From the NCBI GenBank assembly GCA_021404565.1, contig JAAWWF010000083.1:18747-82746 (forward strand): 64,000 nucleotides of DNA, written 5' to 3'. This document shows, piece by piece, positions 50,475 to 59,498 of this stretch. The first letter of the stretch is position 1. Every line of letters begins with the position of its first letter. The translations under genes were made by a program, and so were the position numbers. This DNA comes from Roseivirga sp. GTDB taxonomy: Bacteria; Bacteroidota; Bacteroidia; Cytophagales; Cyclobacteriaceae. A model generated the notes under the pieces. It was not told the DNA's origin, searched no databases, and saw nothing but the letters and a program-made list of their open reading frames with translations.

Positions 50475-51212
50475 ATGCTCAGGCTTACACCACTCCTTTT
50501 ATTACAAGGCTTTTGTATCTACCATGCCTATAAACACAAGGCGGACTGGAGGTGGTACCTTCTGATCATAATACTACCTCTGATTGGTTGTCTCATTTAT
50601 CTCTATGTCAACTTTGTCAATAAGCAGAATATCAATACCGTTTCGAAAGGGGTAAAGTCTGTCATCAATACAAGCTATGAGTTGGAACAACTTGAAAAAC
50701 AGATGGCCTTTTCAGATACCATTCAGAACAAAACCCTGGTAGCGGATAAATACGTGGAGCTGGAGCGCTATTCAGAGGCTATCGATTTGTACGAATCCTG
50801 CCTGGAAGGCTTCAACGAAAACGACCCTAAAATCATTAAGAAACTTACCTGGGTATGTTATCTCACCGAAAACTATGAGCGATCTGTTTTCTATGGAAAC
50901 AAGGTAAAAAGTGACCCCTATTTTCTAAAATCCAAAGATGCCATCGGCTATGCCTGGTCACTGTTTTATGTGGGTCAGCAGCAGCAATCAGAAGAGCTAT
51001 TCAGCAAAATGGATGTGGCCTTTGCTAACTATGTGCACCGCATGGAGTACGCTAAATTCCTGCACGAATCAGATCGGCAGACAGAGGCCATCAGCAAACT
51101 TGAAGAAGTGATGGCCGAGTTTGAGCATATGGAAGTACGCGAAAAGCGTGAACAAAGAGGCACCATAAGGGCTATTCAGCAGCTATATGACCAATATCTA
51201 AGAGGCACCTAA
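50475..51212 (+). CDS. Membrane protein with TPR-like C-terminus
   Basis: The start is taken at ATG 50475 (MLRLTPLLLLQGFCIYHAYKHK); an upstream ATG at 50436 would add 13 residues. The 245-residue protein has two hydrophobic segments (about 2-14 and 27-44) resembling the PLDc_N-like membrane hairpin, then a cytoplasmic TPR domain (SEAIDLYESCLEGFNENDPKI, QSEELFSKMD, EAISKLEEVMAEFEHM). It may be a scaffold; the family is not recognised. Confidence 0.72.
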   Translation: MLRLTPLLLLQGFCIYHAYKHKADWRWYLLIIILPLIGCLIYLYVNFVNKQNINTVSKGVKSVINTSYELEQLEKQMAFSDTIQNKTLVADKYVELERYSEAIDLYESCLEGFNENDPKIIKKLTWVCYLTENYERSVFYGNKVKSDPYFLKSKDAIGYAWSLFYVGQQQQSEELFSKMDVAFANYVHRMEYAKFLHESDRQTEAISKLEEVMAEFEHMEVREKREQRGTIRAIQQLYDQYLRGT

Positions 51213-51227
51213 CGATCGCTTAATGAG

Positions 51228-51400
51228 TGTCCGTCCACAGAGTAGGAGCCTGGACGAGAAAGTTCGCTGGTAAGGCTTGTGCTTGCGCATCATAGTGCTT
51301 CAGCACGCAGGTGTGAAATTTCAAAAGGCACAGCTTCCTGGTGGAAATGAGCATTTTTGAAATGAGCGTAACGCGGCCAGAGGACTTTATAGACAGACTC
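51228..51400. mobile_element. Possible MITE-like element
   Basis: TAATGAG occurs at 51221-51227 and 51401-51407, bracketing 173 bp. Just inside, TGTCCGTCCACAGAGT at the left and the reverse complement of the right end (AGTCTGTCTATAAAGT) agree at 11 of 16 positions, giving imperfect terminal inverted repeats. There is no gene inside. It lies against the stop codon of the coiled-coil gene. This is a suggestion from one copy only. Confidence 0.35.
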
Positions 51401-51798
51401 TAATGAGAATGTGAGGACCGTTCGAGGTCATCCAACTCTGATTCCAGTGAGTTTAATTCTCTGCTATTGTCAGAGCTTAAGCGTTTGATATCTTCAACAT
51501 CATCTTCCAGATCATCAAACTTGTCCTCCAGGTCATCTATATGATCTTCCAGGTCGTTGATACTGGTAGGAAAGAGTGATACGCTTCCCGTAAATCCATA
51601 GAGTTTTCTGTTCAAAGTCTTGACCTCTGCCTCCAGTTCCGTGATTTTCTGATACAACACCTGAAAGCTGGTGTCGTTTTTCGCAACCAACGGATCATTT
51701 GAAGACCCGACAAAAGCCGACCTTGTAGGACTGGTAAACTGAGAAAAAGCAAAAATTGTGATTACTGCAATGAGAAGTAAGTTTTTTAAGTTTTTCAT
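51400..51798 (-). CDS. Exported coiled-coil protein
   Basis: This 132-residue protein has a signal-like N-terminus (MKNLKNLLLIAVITIFAFSQF) and then long acidic/Leu heptads (FQVLYQKITELEAEVKTLNRKLYGF and DLEDHIDDLEDKFDDLEDDVEDIKRL). It forms a coiled coil of about 60 residues that resembles Lpp/myosin-like structural proteins. The final residues are SHSH. No other domain; it could brace the envelope. Confidence 0.72.
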   Translation of the reverse strand: MKNLKNLLLIAVITIFAFSQFTSPTRSAFVGSSNDPLVAKNDTSFQVLYQKITELEAEVKTLNRKLYGFTGSVSLFPTSINDLEDHIDDLEDKFDDLEDDVEDIKRLSSDNSRELNSLESELDDLERSSHSH

Positions 51799-52062
51799 GC
51801 CACAATCGTTGCAATAATCATTCCATTGCGTCTGTACTTCTAACTCAATCTTCCGAGTCCATCCCTCCTGCCACCAGCATAGCTACCCAATCTGTTTTAT
51901 ATGAATATAAGACAAATTGCGCCTCAAAAACTATTACTTAATAGATGTAGAAACTTAAGAATCTTATTATATTAATTAAAATTTATCTTAGTGCTATAAC
52001 CAATCACGCTCCCTTTAACGACTGTCGCTAAGTAGTCCGCTCAATCCATCGCCTCTGCACCT

Positions 52063-52734
52063 ATGCCTGCCTGTAAACCCGCCATTCTCAAGTACCCTAA
52101 TAAGTCGGCATCCAAAGTCGATACCACATCCCCTTCTCAGCCAAAGGGGGTGGTGCAAAAGGTTGGTTTGGCCATGCTAAAGAAGATGTTTAAAACTGCT
52201 CCGGTTGATGAACCACTAATTACAAGAAAGCATGGTAAAACAGCGGACGGGAGATTTGATAAAACAGGTGCACATGAATATAGAATAGACGGAGGAAAGG
52301 GCAAAGCGCACAAAGGAGTGGATTTAAAGGGAGAAACGGGCGATGATGTTTATGCAGCTGCCTGCGGTACAGTAGACTATATAGAGTCTACAGATACTTA
52401 CAAAAGCGGAAAAAAGGGAGGTGAATTTGGCAAATATGTACAAATACGCCATGCCTCAAATGTATACTCGATATATGCTCACCTTTCTGAGATTTCTGTA
52501 AAAAAGAACCAAAAAATATCCCTCGAAGATGGTAAGGTAAAAATCGGAGAGATTGGTAAAACAGGAAATGTGGGCGGGCATGCACATCTGCATTTTGAAA
52601 TAGCCATCTATGACTCAAAGAAACACAAGAAGTGGAAAAACAGAATTTTGATTGACCCCAAAGATATTTACGGCTTTAAACAGGAGCCGGAACCACCAAA
52701 AGTAGAAGCGAAACCAAAAGAACCTCAACCATAA
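52063..52734 (+). CDS. M23 metallopeptidase without a signal peptide
   Basis: This 223-residue protein has an N-terminal region (MPACKPAILKYPNKSASKV) with no hydrophobic signal and a lysostaphin-type M23 domain at about residues 75-205. It has His83-x-x-x-Asp87 (HKGVDL), GEIGKTGNVGGHAHLHFE with the second His motif (about 175-177) and a Pro/Lys-rich tail (EPEPPKVEAKPKEPQP). M23 enzymes cut peptide bridges of peptidoglycan and normally carry a signal or membrane anchor. Lacking one, this enzyme must leave by lysis or a special route, or be active in the cytosol on another substrate. It is first in a three-gene unit with 10 nt to the next gene. Confidence 0.85.
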   Translation: MPACKPAILKYPNKSASKVDTTSPSQPKGVVQKVGLAMLKKMFKTAPVDEPLITRKHGKTADGRFDKTGAHEYRIDGGKGKAHKGVDLKGETGDDVYAAACGTVDYIESTDTYKSGKKGGEFGKYVQIRHASNVYSIYAHLSEISVKKNQKISLEDGKVKIGEIGKTGNVGGHAHLHFEIAIYDSKKHKKWKNRILIDPKDIYGFKQEPEPPKVEAKPKEPQP

Positions 52735-52744
52735 TTAAAAAACC

Positions 52745-55700
52745 ATGGCCAGCCAGTTTTCAGAAATATTACAAATCAAGGAACCAGGAGGTATTGAGCT
52801 TACCGGAGAAAAAGAACATCAGGGCAGGGCTCCTATCGACATATCTATTTCCAGAACAAATTCAATCGAGTTTCCATGGGAAAGTGCCATCGGTATTTTG
52901 CCTGACGACATTGATGTGTTCAAGGAAACCATCAAGCTAAAGCTCAATATATCTGCCACCAGCAACTGGGAGTTGTTTAACCTCGATGGACTCATTTATA
53001 AAGTAAAAGATACTGACAAATTTTACTACACGGTGGTACAATGGGTTACAGCAGGAGAAGACACCCCACCCAGCCTGAAATCAGAGTCAAAAGTATTGAT
53101 TTATAATCAGTTGGATGGACACTACTTTGAGCCTTATCGACAAGAAGTCGTTGATGGTGCAGCGATATATACGCTTTATACAGAAACTGATTTTACGGCT
53201 GATACTATTTCAGAGACCTTTAACGGTATTACACACCTGAAAAGAGTCTTCAGGCCCGAGGCTCCTGATATACCGGAGTTTGAACTCCCTGGAGTAAGCA
53301 TTCCCAGACCTGTCAACCCTATCAGTGGTGGGCTTTTTCATATATTCAGCGGTTCATCCGCTCCAAATGGTGGAGGCCAGGCAGTGAGTCTTGCGGTAGG
53401 CAACCCATTGGGTCACTTTGGAATTCCCTCGGGTCCTGAGTTCACATTACCATCAGATGATTCTCAATTCATTACGGGTAATTTGGTAAAAACCCTCTTG
53501 GATGGTGCTAAATCCAGTCACTCAATACCAGACGCAGATCCCATCAGGGAAGTCATAAAAAAACCTTCAGATTGGAAAGCTCAGGAAAACCTGGAGTTTT
53601 TCTCATTGAAGCAGGATACGACCAGCACAAATAGCAACGCCCTTTTGCTTAAGAACACACTGGATACAACTGAGCAAAACCTCTTTTATGAATCAGTAGC
53701 TGACGAAAAAAACTGGATCGCACGGCTGAGCGATCGCTACTACCTCATCACCCTTGAAAAAGAAAACCTCAGCTTCAATACATTGAGTGCCTTCCTCAAC
53801 GATTGGGACACTGAAATACAAACCATTGACCTGATAGCCTATAAGCAAGGTTCTGGAAAAATGGTCAACACCCTTCCATCATCTCAGTACTTTGATGTGA
53901 CGCTGAGCGCCATTATGGACCTTTATCAAGATATACAGGCCTTGAAAAAGCTTTCGGGAGGGAGAGATGAACTGGCCAAAGCACTTGTATCAAAAATGAG
54001 TGGCATTGCCGATTTCGAGTTCTCAGAGTTCAAAGATGCCATTGAAAACATTGAAGAAAAGCATAACTCTCTGATAAATGCCAATAATGAACTGCTGAGG
54101 GAAGAGCGCATATTAAAAGACCGGGTAAAGAAGTTTGGATATGAAATAAGGGAAAAGGATGGCATAGCTGAGATTTACCAGAAATATACCGTACTGCGTA
54201 TGATCCGGGAGGCTTATCGCATTCGTATTGCACGCAGGATTCGCATAGGCCCTTTTAAAGTAAGGGTAGGCTACAGATGGATTACCCGTTACAGAAATAA
54301 GCAGATTACCGTTAACAAAGAACGGTTGATCAATGTACCGGAAACCCCCTGGGCGGATGAGGTAAAACAGCTGGAGGAAAACCAATTTGCTGTCCACATT
54401 TTTGCGCTAACCAATGACGGCTATGTTTCGAGAGAAGGCGAATCCTTAAATGCCATCATGCAGGAATGCGAGCTCTCTGAAACAATCAGAATGCGGACTG
54501 CAGTGATGATACCACAATATGAGCAAAGCGCCACCAGGGGGCTTCGTCTCATTGGTTTTGACCTGTTTGTGAGGCCATTACCAGGCGATGTGCCTTCTGC
54601 CATTCCGGACCTGAGTCTGGAAGAAAGTCTGGCCTACCGTGCCTCCTGGAAAGGCGTAGAATTGAGCGAGTTGATAGAGTCAATTAACCTGGCTCCGGGA
54701 GAGAGTAGAACCATTGCCATTAAGCAGAGCTTCGAATCGCAAAAAACACAAACACAATCGGTCACCACCATTCTGGACGTAACAGAAAAACAGTCATCCT
54801 CCTTTTCCGATTTCTTTGAACAAACTAACAGACAAACCAAAGAATCCGTCAAAACCAAAGAATGGAATGCCAAGGCCAAAGGTAGTTACGGTGGGTTTGG
54901 AGGGAGCGCCTCTGCCAGTGGCTCCAGCAAGCAAACCAACAAGTCCTTTGCTCAGCAAATCAAAAGAGCGGCTAATCAGTCATCACGCGAAATGAAGAAA
55001 CAGTCGAGGGTAGAAGTCAGCTCTAAACTCACCGAATCTTCTAAACTGGTAATAGATGAATCGATCACCAGCCAGGTGCAGAATATCAATGACGGGGTCT
55101 CTTTGAACCTGTTCTTCTACAGACTTGATAATATCTATGAGGGAGGTTTGCATCTGGAAGATCTCAAACTAACCTATACCCGACCTCAACCCCTGATAAA
55201 AGGCACCAACCTGCAGGATATCCGAACCTTCGATTTTTATGAGTTTGAGAGCTTTCTGGACATGATTACCAATGATTCGCTTTTGGTACTATCCAATGCC
55301 CTGAACGACATGGAATTACAACTCAAGGCCGTAGAAATCAGGTTTACCATCGTGTTCAAAGTATTTAAAAAAATATTTAAAGAATACTTCTATAATGTGC
55401 CTGACGAAGCGTTTATCAGCTATCCCGAAAGTCTGCAACCTACAGATTTGATCAATTCCAGCGAAAGCATTGATGCCTCACATGTGTCTTCTGCTTTGAC
55501 AGCCCTTACCAGGACTATGGAAGCACAAAAAGAAGACTATGAGAAGGTCAGGGACCAGTTAAAAGAATACCAACCCGATGATACATCATGGAAAAACACT
55601 TATCGAACGTTGTTTCAGAAACTACAGGATACCCAGGAAAGCATTGAACAAGACACCTTTAGGCTGCTGAATGGTATAGAATATAATTTTGTACCCGTTA

Positions 55701-56131
55701 GTGGAGCACACCTATTCAGTATACCAAGCAACGGTGCTTATCTTGATTGTGTGATTGGTAGTTCTACCGGGCTTGAAACTTATTCTGAAAATATGAGAAA
55801 TATGGAGCTGCAGAGAAGCAAAGCAGAAGTACGCTTGTTGAATGCCCAAACAGAGCAAATCAAGATGAATAAGGTATCCACAAGTTTCCCTGTGAAAGGA
55901 GTATCAGTAAGCAATGTCACTGCAAGTGATAATTCACTAACAGTAAGTTTCAACAAGGCCCTTCCTGCTGGTAACTGGCTGGTCGATATCAACAACAGAG
56001 TTTTTGGTGGAGAAATAGCTAATACAAGAAAATCTATGGTCATAAGCCCCTGGTCTGTAGATCTCAATGCAATTAATTCAATAAAAGTAATTGAAAGCGT
56101 AAGTGGAGTGTTTGTGGAGCGCCAGAATTAA
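52745..56131 (+). CDS. Large protein of unknown function (1128 residues)
   Basis: It is soluble, with no signal peptide, lipobox or membrane helix. It has a beta-rich N-terminal third and a Pro/Gly-rich stretch (about residues 178-210: PDIPEFELPGVSIPRPVNPI). A first coiled coil (about 435-475) is followed by a very basic segment (about 492-515, RIARRIRIGPFKVRVGYRW). A block (about 649-750) begins LAPGESRTIAIKQSFESQK and ends in a Gly/Ser-rich loop (GSYGGFGGSASASGSS). A second coiled coil (about 918-975) and a beta C-terminus follow. The LAPGESR-plus-Ser/Gly block resembles a group of large bacterial proteins with no known role; nothing names it. It is flanked by a signal-less M23 enzyme and a 98-residue protein. 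Confidence 0.75.
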   Translation: MASQFSEILQIKEPGGIELTGEKEHQGRAPIDISISRTNSIEFPWESAIGILPDDIDVFKETIKLKLNISATSNWELFNLDGLIYKVKDTDKFYYTVVQWVTAGEDTPPSLKSESKVLIYNQLDGHYFEPYRQEVVDGAAIYTLYTETDFTADTISETFNGITHLKRVFRPEAPDIPEFELPGVSIPRPVNPISGGLFHIFSGSSAPNGGGQAVSLAVGNPLGHFGIPSGPEFTLPSDDSQFITGNLVKTLLDGAKSSHSIPDADPIREVIKKPSDWKAQENLEFFSLKQDTTSTNSNALLLKNTLDTTEQNLFYESVADEKNWIARLSDRYYLITLEKENLSFNTLSAFLNDWDTEIQTIDLIAYKQGSGKMVNTLPSSQYFDVTLSAIMDLYQDIQALKKLSGGRDELAKALVSKMSGIADFEFSEFKDAIENIEEKHNSLINANNELLREERILKDRVKKFGYEIREKDGIAEIYQKYTVLRMIREAYRIRIARRIRIGPFKVRVGYRWITRYRNKQITVNKERLINVPETPWADEVKQLEENQFAVHIFALTNDGYVSREGESLNAIMQECELSETIRMRTAVMIPQYEQSATRGLRLIGFDLFVRPLPGDVPSAIPDLSLEESLAYRASWKGVELSELIESINLAPGESRTIAIKQSFESQKTQTQSVTTILDVTEKQSSSFSDFFEQTNRQTKESVKTKEWNAKAKGSYGGFGGSASASGSSKQTNKSFAQQIKRAANQSSREMKKQSRVEVSSKLTESSKLVIDESITSQVQNINDGVSLNLFFYRLDNIYEGGLHLEDLKLTYTRPQPLIKGTNLQDIRTFDFYEFESFLDMITNDSLLVLSNALNDMELQLKAVEIRFTIVFKVFKKIFKEYFYNVPDEAFISYPESLQPTDLINSSESIDASHVSSALTALTRTMEAQKEDYEKVRDQLKEYQPDDTSWKNTYRTLFQKLQDTQESIEQDTFRLLNGIEYNFVPVSGAHLFSIPSNGAYLDCVIGSSTGLETYSENMRNMELQRSKAEVRLLNAQTEQIKMNKVSTSFPVKGVSVSNVTASDNSLTVSFNKALPAGNWLVDINNRVFGGEIANTRKSMVISPWSVDLNAINSIKVIESVSGVFVERQN

Positions 56132-56228
56132 TACTCCTACCTTTAACACCCATCAAAATAAACGAGACTATGTAAGACAATTTTATGTAACTTAAATACT
56201 AAACATCAAACACTAATTTTTTAGATAT

Positions 56229-56525
56229 ATGTCCTATACACTCACACAACAGTTGAATCACATAAATGAAAACTCATGGGATGATACCATTACATCTGAC
56301 AATGCTCCTGGCTTGTTTATAGCAGTCACGGCCAATAGTATTGAAGCGGGGGCAGCACAGCGTGAAATGACTGTTCAGCTCTTTGAGTTGGAGCAGGCGC
56401 CCGAAGAAAATGTAACCAATTCGGGCCTCTATATACGTCAGGATGGAGAAACCAGTGTCAAAGCGGTGCTTCTGGACACCAGCGGTAAGGAAGTGGCTTC
56501 TAACGTAACTGACTACCCATTGTAG
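56229..56525 (+). CDS. Small hypothetical protein, third gene of the unit
   Basis: This 98-residue acidic, soluble protein (MSYTLTQQLNHINENSWDD...) is not recognised. It shows alternate hydrophobic/charged strands (EMTVQLFELEQAPEENVTNSGLYI) and no Cys. It lies 97 nt after the large gene and before a strong terminator, so it is the last gene of the same unit. In toxin-like units a small acidic gene in this place is sometimes an immunity or chaperone protein; no evidence beyond position. Confidence 0.6.
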   Translation: MSYTLTQQLNHINENSWDDTITSDNAPGLFIAVTANSIEAGAAQREMTVQLFELEQAPEENVTNSGLYIRQDGETSVKAVLLDTSGKEVASNVTDYPL

Positions 56526-56581
56526 AGACTTCCGTTTCGAAGTCAAATCATCAAAGACGAGTTCTTAACAAGACTAAAGTC

Positions 56582-56617
56582 ACAAAAAAGAAGGAGCATC
56601 GACTCCTTCTTTTTTGT
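56582..56617 (+). terminator. Strong terminator closing the M23/large-protein unit
   Basis: ACAAAAAAGAAGGAG (56582-56596) pairs perfectly with CTCCTTCTTTTTTGT (56603-56617) over a 6-nt loop, giving a 15-bp stem with a built-in T-run. It is the clearest hairpin in this part of the window. Confidence 0.85.
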
Positions 56618-56837
56618 AATACCCTGTAGGTAACGATCCATTAATAAAGACCGGGAGTCGGGCCATTACCGACTCGCACATCCGTTTTAACCGGCATTAT
56701 GCGTTGGAACTTTGTAATGAGTAGATAAGTCACACACCTGCCCGTTCCGTTCAGGCGGGGAATCAGGGAGTTTTATTCATTTTACTGATTCACAGTGAGT
56801 TGTCTACGGAATAGATTTTCTAATGCATATTCCGGGT

Positions 56838-57290
56838 TTAATGCATCATTCCATGTGACAGGCCATGAAACAAACCCGGAACCACCAGCTTCATGGCTAT
56901 AAAAGCCACCACCACGGCAGCGGCTATCATCCAGGGTTTATAAGATATTGGTTTTGATTTGGTGCGAGTCACCTTTAACCTGTATCCTTTTTTGGGAATC
57001 GTCTCTATCGCACATTCTACCCCCTGCTGCTCAAACACTTTTCTAATCTTGTAGATATTTTTAGTGAGGGCCTTGTTACCCACCCCGATATTACCTTCCC
57101 AAACCTCTTCAACAAGTTCTTGTCTCGTTACCAGACGATTCTTTTTGTCTGCAATGGCTTTGAGTAACTGCACCATCAGAGGTTCTATCCTTACCCTGTC
57201 ATCACCCATATCTGTTTTAAAAACCAACTCATTGGCCTCGGGCAACAGGTAGACTTTGGTAGAAATTTGGATGTGGTTGGAGTTTATCAT
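56838..57290 (-). CDS. CadC-like membrane transcription factor, short form
   Basis: This 150-residue protein has an N-terminal OmpR/CadC-type winged helix (about 10-105; LMVQLLKAIADKKNRLVTRQELVEEVWEG and NKALTKNIYKIRKVFEQQGVECAIETIPKKGYRLKV) and a membrane helix near 120-137. The C-terminal tail is only about 13 residues (rich in His and Met: GLFHGLSHGMMH). It lacks the large periplasmic sensor of CadC, so sensing would involve the helix or the His/Met tail, perhaps a metal. It is divergent from the S41 peptidase gene, 143 nt away, its likely target. Confidence 0.85.
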   Translation of the reverse strand: MINSNHIQISTKVYLLPEANELVFKTDMGDDRVRIEPLMVQLLKAIADKKNRLVTRQELVEEVWEGNIGVGNKALTKNIYKIRKVFEQQGVECAIETIPKKGYRLKVTRTKSKPISYKPWMIAAAVVVAFIAMKLVVPGLFHGLSHGMMH

Positions 57291-57433
57291 GTCAAAAAGG
57301 ATTTATAAAGGACATTTTTTCTGATACAGATATGCCTTTCAATTCAATTCTTTGAGGCATAGAGCTCACCCTAAGAGAGCAGTAACAGACACTGAGGGTT
57401 GCAGCAAAAGGTTACAAAATCAAACAACAAAAC

Positions 57434-59104
57434 ATGATGAAATTCAAAAATTTACTCTTGCTGGTATTTATTGCCACAATATCTGTTTGCAATGCCCAGC
57501 CCAATATTTCAGCTAAGCAATGGCAGCAAGACCTGGTCTATCTCCAAAAACTGATTGATGCAGATTACTCAGGCCTCTATAGTCAAATAAATAAAGAAGA
57601 CTTTCATAAATCAGTAGAAGCCTTGTACCAGAAAATCCCCCAACTAAGCGAGAATGATATCATGATCGGATTTGCCAAACTGATAGCCCTATTCAGGATT
57701 GGACATTCGGGCATTTCTCTGTCAACGGCTATGCACGGTGAGGAACTTAAAACAGGTTTTCATAATCTTCCGCTTAACTTCTACCTGTTTAAGGATGGGC
57801 TCTATATTCAGGCCGCTACAGATGAATATGCAGAAGCCGCAGGCGCCCGTGTATTGAAAATAGGTAACCTGAGAGTAGATAAGGCTATTGAAGCCATACG
57901 TCCGGTGGTCAGCATAGAAAATGAGCAGTTTTTCAAAGCCTACGGCATTCCGTTACTGGGCTCTCCGGAGGTACTGCAATCGCTGGGTATTGCCTCAAAA
58001 GGTGAACATATCCCCCTGCTCCTGTCAAAAAACGGAAAGGAGTTTAAAATGAAATTCCCCGTTAATGAAAGGTATCATGTGCCCGCTGAATATGGTATGG
58101 TAGAAGCTACAGAAGGTTGGACCAGCAGTCGTCAGGCCGGTGATGCTCCTTTATGGTTAAAGAATCTGAAACAACCCTATTCCTTCGATTATCTGCCGAA
58201 TGACAAGGCCTTGTATGTGAGACAAAATCAGATTCGGAACGGACATGGAGAAACAATTCACCAGTTTTACCAACGCGTTTTCGAGTTCACAGAACAAAAT
58301 GAGGTTGATAAACTCATCTTAGACCTGAGGCAGAACAGCGGTGGCAATAATTACCTGAACAAGCCTGCTATTCTGGGCCTTATCAAATCAAAACTCAATA
58401 AAAAAGGGCAGCTGTTTACCATCATTGGCAGGCGTACCTTCTCTGCTGCACAAAACCTGGTCAATGAACTGGAGTATTATACGGAAACCACATTTATAGG
58501 CGAACCTACGGCCGAGAATGTAAACTTCTGGGGTGATGTCAACATTGAAATTCTGCCCAATAGCGGCCTGCCGGTAAGGCTCTCGTTTATGTGGTGGCAA
58601 GACCTGGACCCACGAGACGAACGCCTTGCCACAGACCCGGAGATTACTGTAGAACCCAGCTTCATCGACTATCATACAAATCATGATCCGGTACTGGCCG
58701 CTGTACTTTCTTACAAAGTGCCCGACAATCAGTTGATCAAGGGACTGAAAGAGCTCTATGCTGCAGGCAAATACGACAAGGCTGAGGAGACCGTGAGGGC
58801 CTTTGTCAACGCAGAAGAAAACAAAAGCCTAATGAAACAAGTGGAGAGCAGCCTGAACAGGCTGGGCTACGAATTCCTTGACGAAAACACAGACACCTCC
58901 ACCGCCATTCTCGATCTGAACACCCGGCTCTTTCCTGAATCGGCCAATGCCTGGGATAGCCTGGGAGAAAGTTACCTCAATGCCAATGAATTTGATAAAG
59001 CCATCGCCTGTTATGAAAAGGCCATAGCATTAGACCCCAATGGCCCAACCGGTAGCCACGCCAGGGAAGTTCTGGAACGTATAAAAATGCATATGGGAAA
59101 GTAA
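57434..59104 (+). CDS. S41-family peptidase with TPR C-terminus
   Basis: This 556-residue exported protein has a signal peptide (about 1-21), an N-terminal helical part, a region (about 95-215) where a PDZ-like domain may sit (YAEAAGARVLKIGNLRVDKAIEAI), and an S41 core at about 255-400. The core has LILDLRQNSGGNNYLNKP and the catalytic Ser in IIGRRTFSAAQN. The C-terminal 110 residues include a TPR (ANEFDKAIACYEKAIALDPNGP). The family cleaves C-terminal ends of periplasmic proteins. The upstream gene on the other strand encodes a possible regulator. Confidence 0.87.
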   Translation: MMKFKNLLLLVFIATISVCNAQPNISAKQWQQDLVYLQKLIDADYSGLYSQINKEDFHKSVEALYQKIPQLSENDIMIGFAKLIALFRIGHSGISLSTAMHGEELKTGFHNLPLNFYLFKDGLYIQAATDEYAEAAGARVLKIGNLRVDKAIEAIRPVVSIENEQFFKAYGIPLLGSPEVLQSLGIASKGEHIPLLLSKNGKEFKMKFPVNERYHVPAEYGMVEATEGWTSSRQAGDAPLWLKNLKQPYSFDYLPNDKALYVRQNQIRNGHGETIHQFYQRVFEFTEQNEVDKLILDLRQNSGGNNYLNKPAILGLIKSKLNKKGQLFTIIGRRTFSAAQNLVNELEYYTETTFIGEPTAENVNFWGDVNIEILPNSGLPVRLSFMWWQDLDPRDERLATDPEITVEPSFIDYHTNHDPVLAAVLSYKVPDNQLIKGLKELYAAGKYDKAEETVRAFVNAEENKSLMKQVESSLNRLGYEFLDENTDTSTAILDLNTRLFPESANAWDSLGESYLNANEFDKAIACYEKAIALDPNGPTGSHAREVLERIKMHMGK

Positions 59105-59113
59105 ATACATCAG

Positions 59114-59136
59114 GAGGCGGGTTTGATATCCGCCTC
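59114..59136 (+). terminator. Hairpin after the S41 gene
   Basis: GAGGCGG (59114-59120) pairs with CCGCCTC (59130-59136) over a 9-nt loop, ten nt after the stop codon, followed by TTC. A likely terminator of moderate strength. Confidence 0.55.
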
Positions 59137-59167
59137 TTCATCATTATACCATGCTGAAACCGTGCCC

Positions 59168-59317
59168 CTACTTTGAGAACATCTTCACAATCCACAAAAT
59201 AAGGTAGAGGCCCACGCCAAAGCCCGCCAATAAAACTGCTAATACAAACCCTAGACGAGTCTGTTTTTCTGTTAGGCCGATTTTTTCACCAAACCAGCCG
59301 GATACACCTAATATCAT
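59168..59317 (-). CDS. PspC-like small membrane protein
   Basis: A 49-residue frame with ATG at 59317 reads GVSGWFGEKIGLTEKQTRLGFV then a membrane helix ending LYLILWIVKMF. This is the core pattern of the PspC domain, which is a membrane-bound stress protein. No partner psp genes are next to it. It lies in the gap between the S41 and TlpA genes, on the other strand. Confidence 0.65.
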   Translation of the reverse strand: MILGVSGWFGEKIGLTEKQTRLGFVLAVLLAGFGVGLYLILWIVKMFSK

Positions 59318-59498
59318 AATTCGAGTTGTTTCTCTTAAGATAAGTTCAGTCTGGTGTATTTACAAACCCTCAAAACCCAATTCCCTGCTTCAATCGGATT
59401 AATATTTCATAAAACCGCTTTTCTTCTCCGCAGAGACGCAGACCGACAGCTTAATTATTTCATTATTTCTTAACTTCTGCGTTCAAGACTTCAGCATC

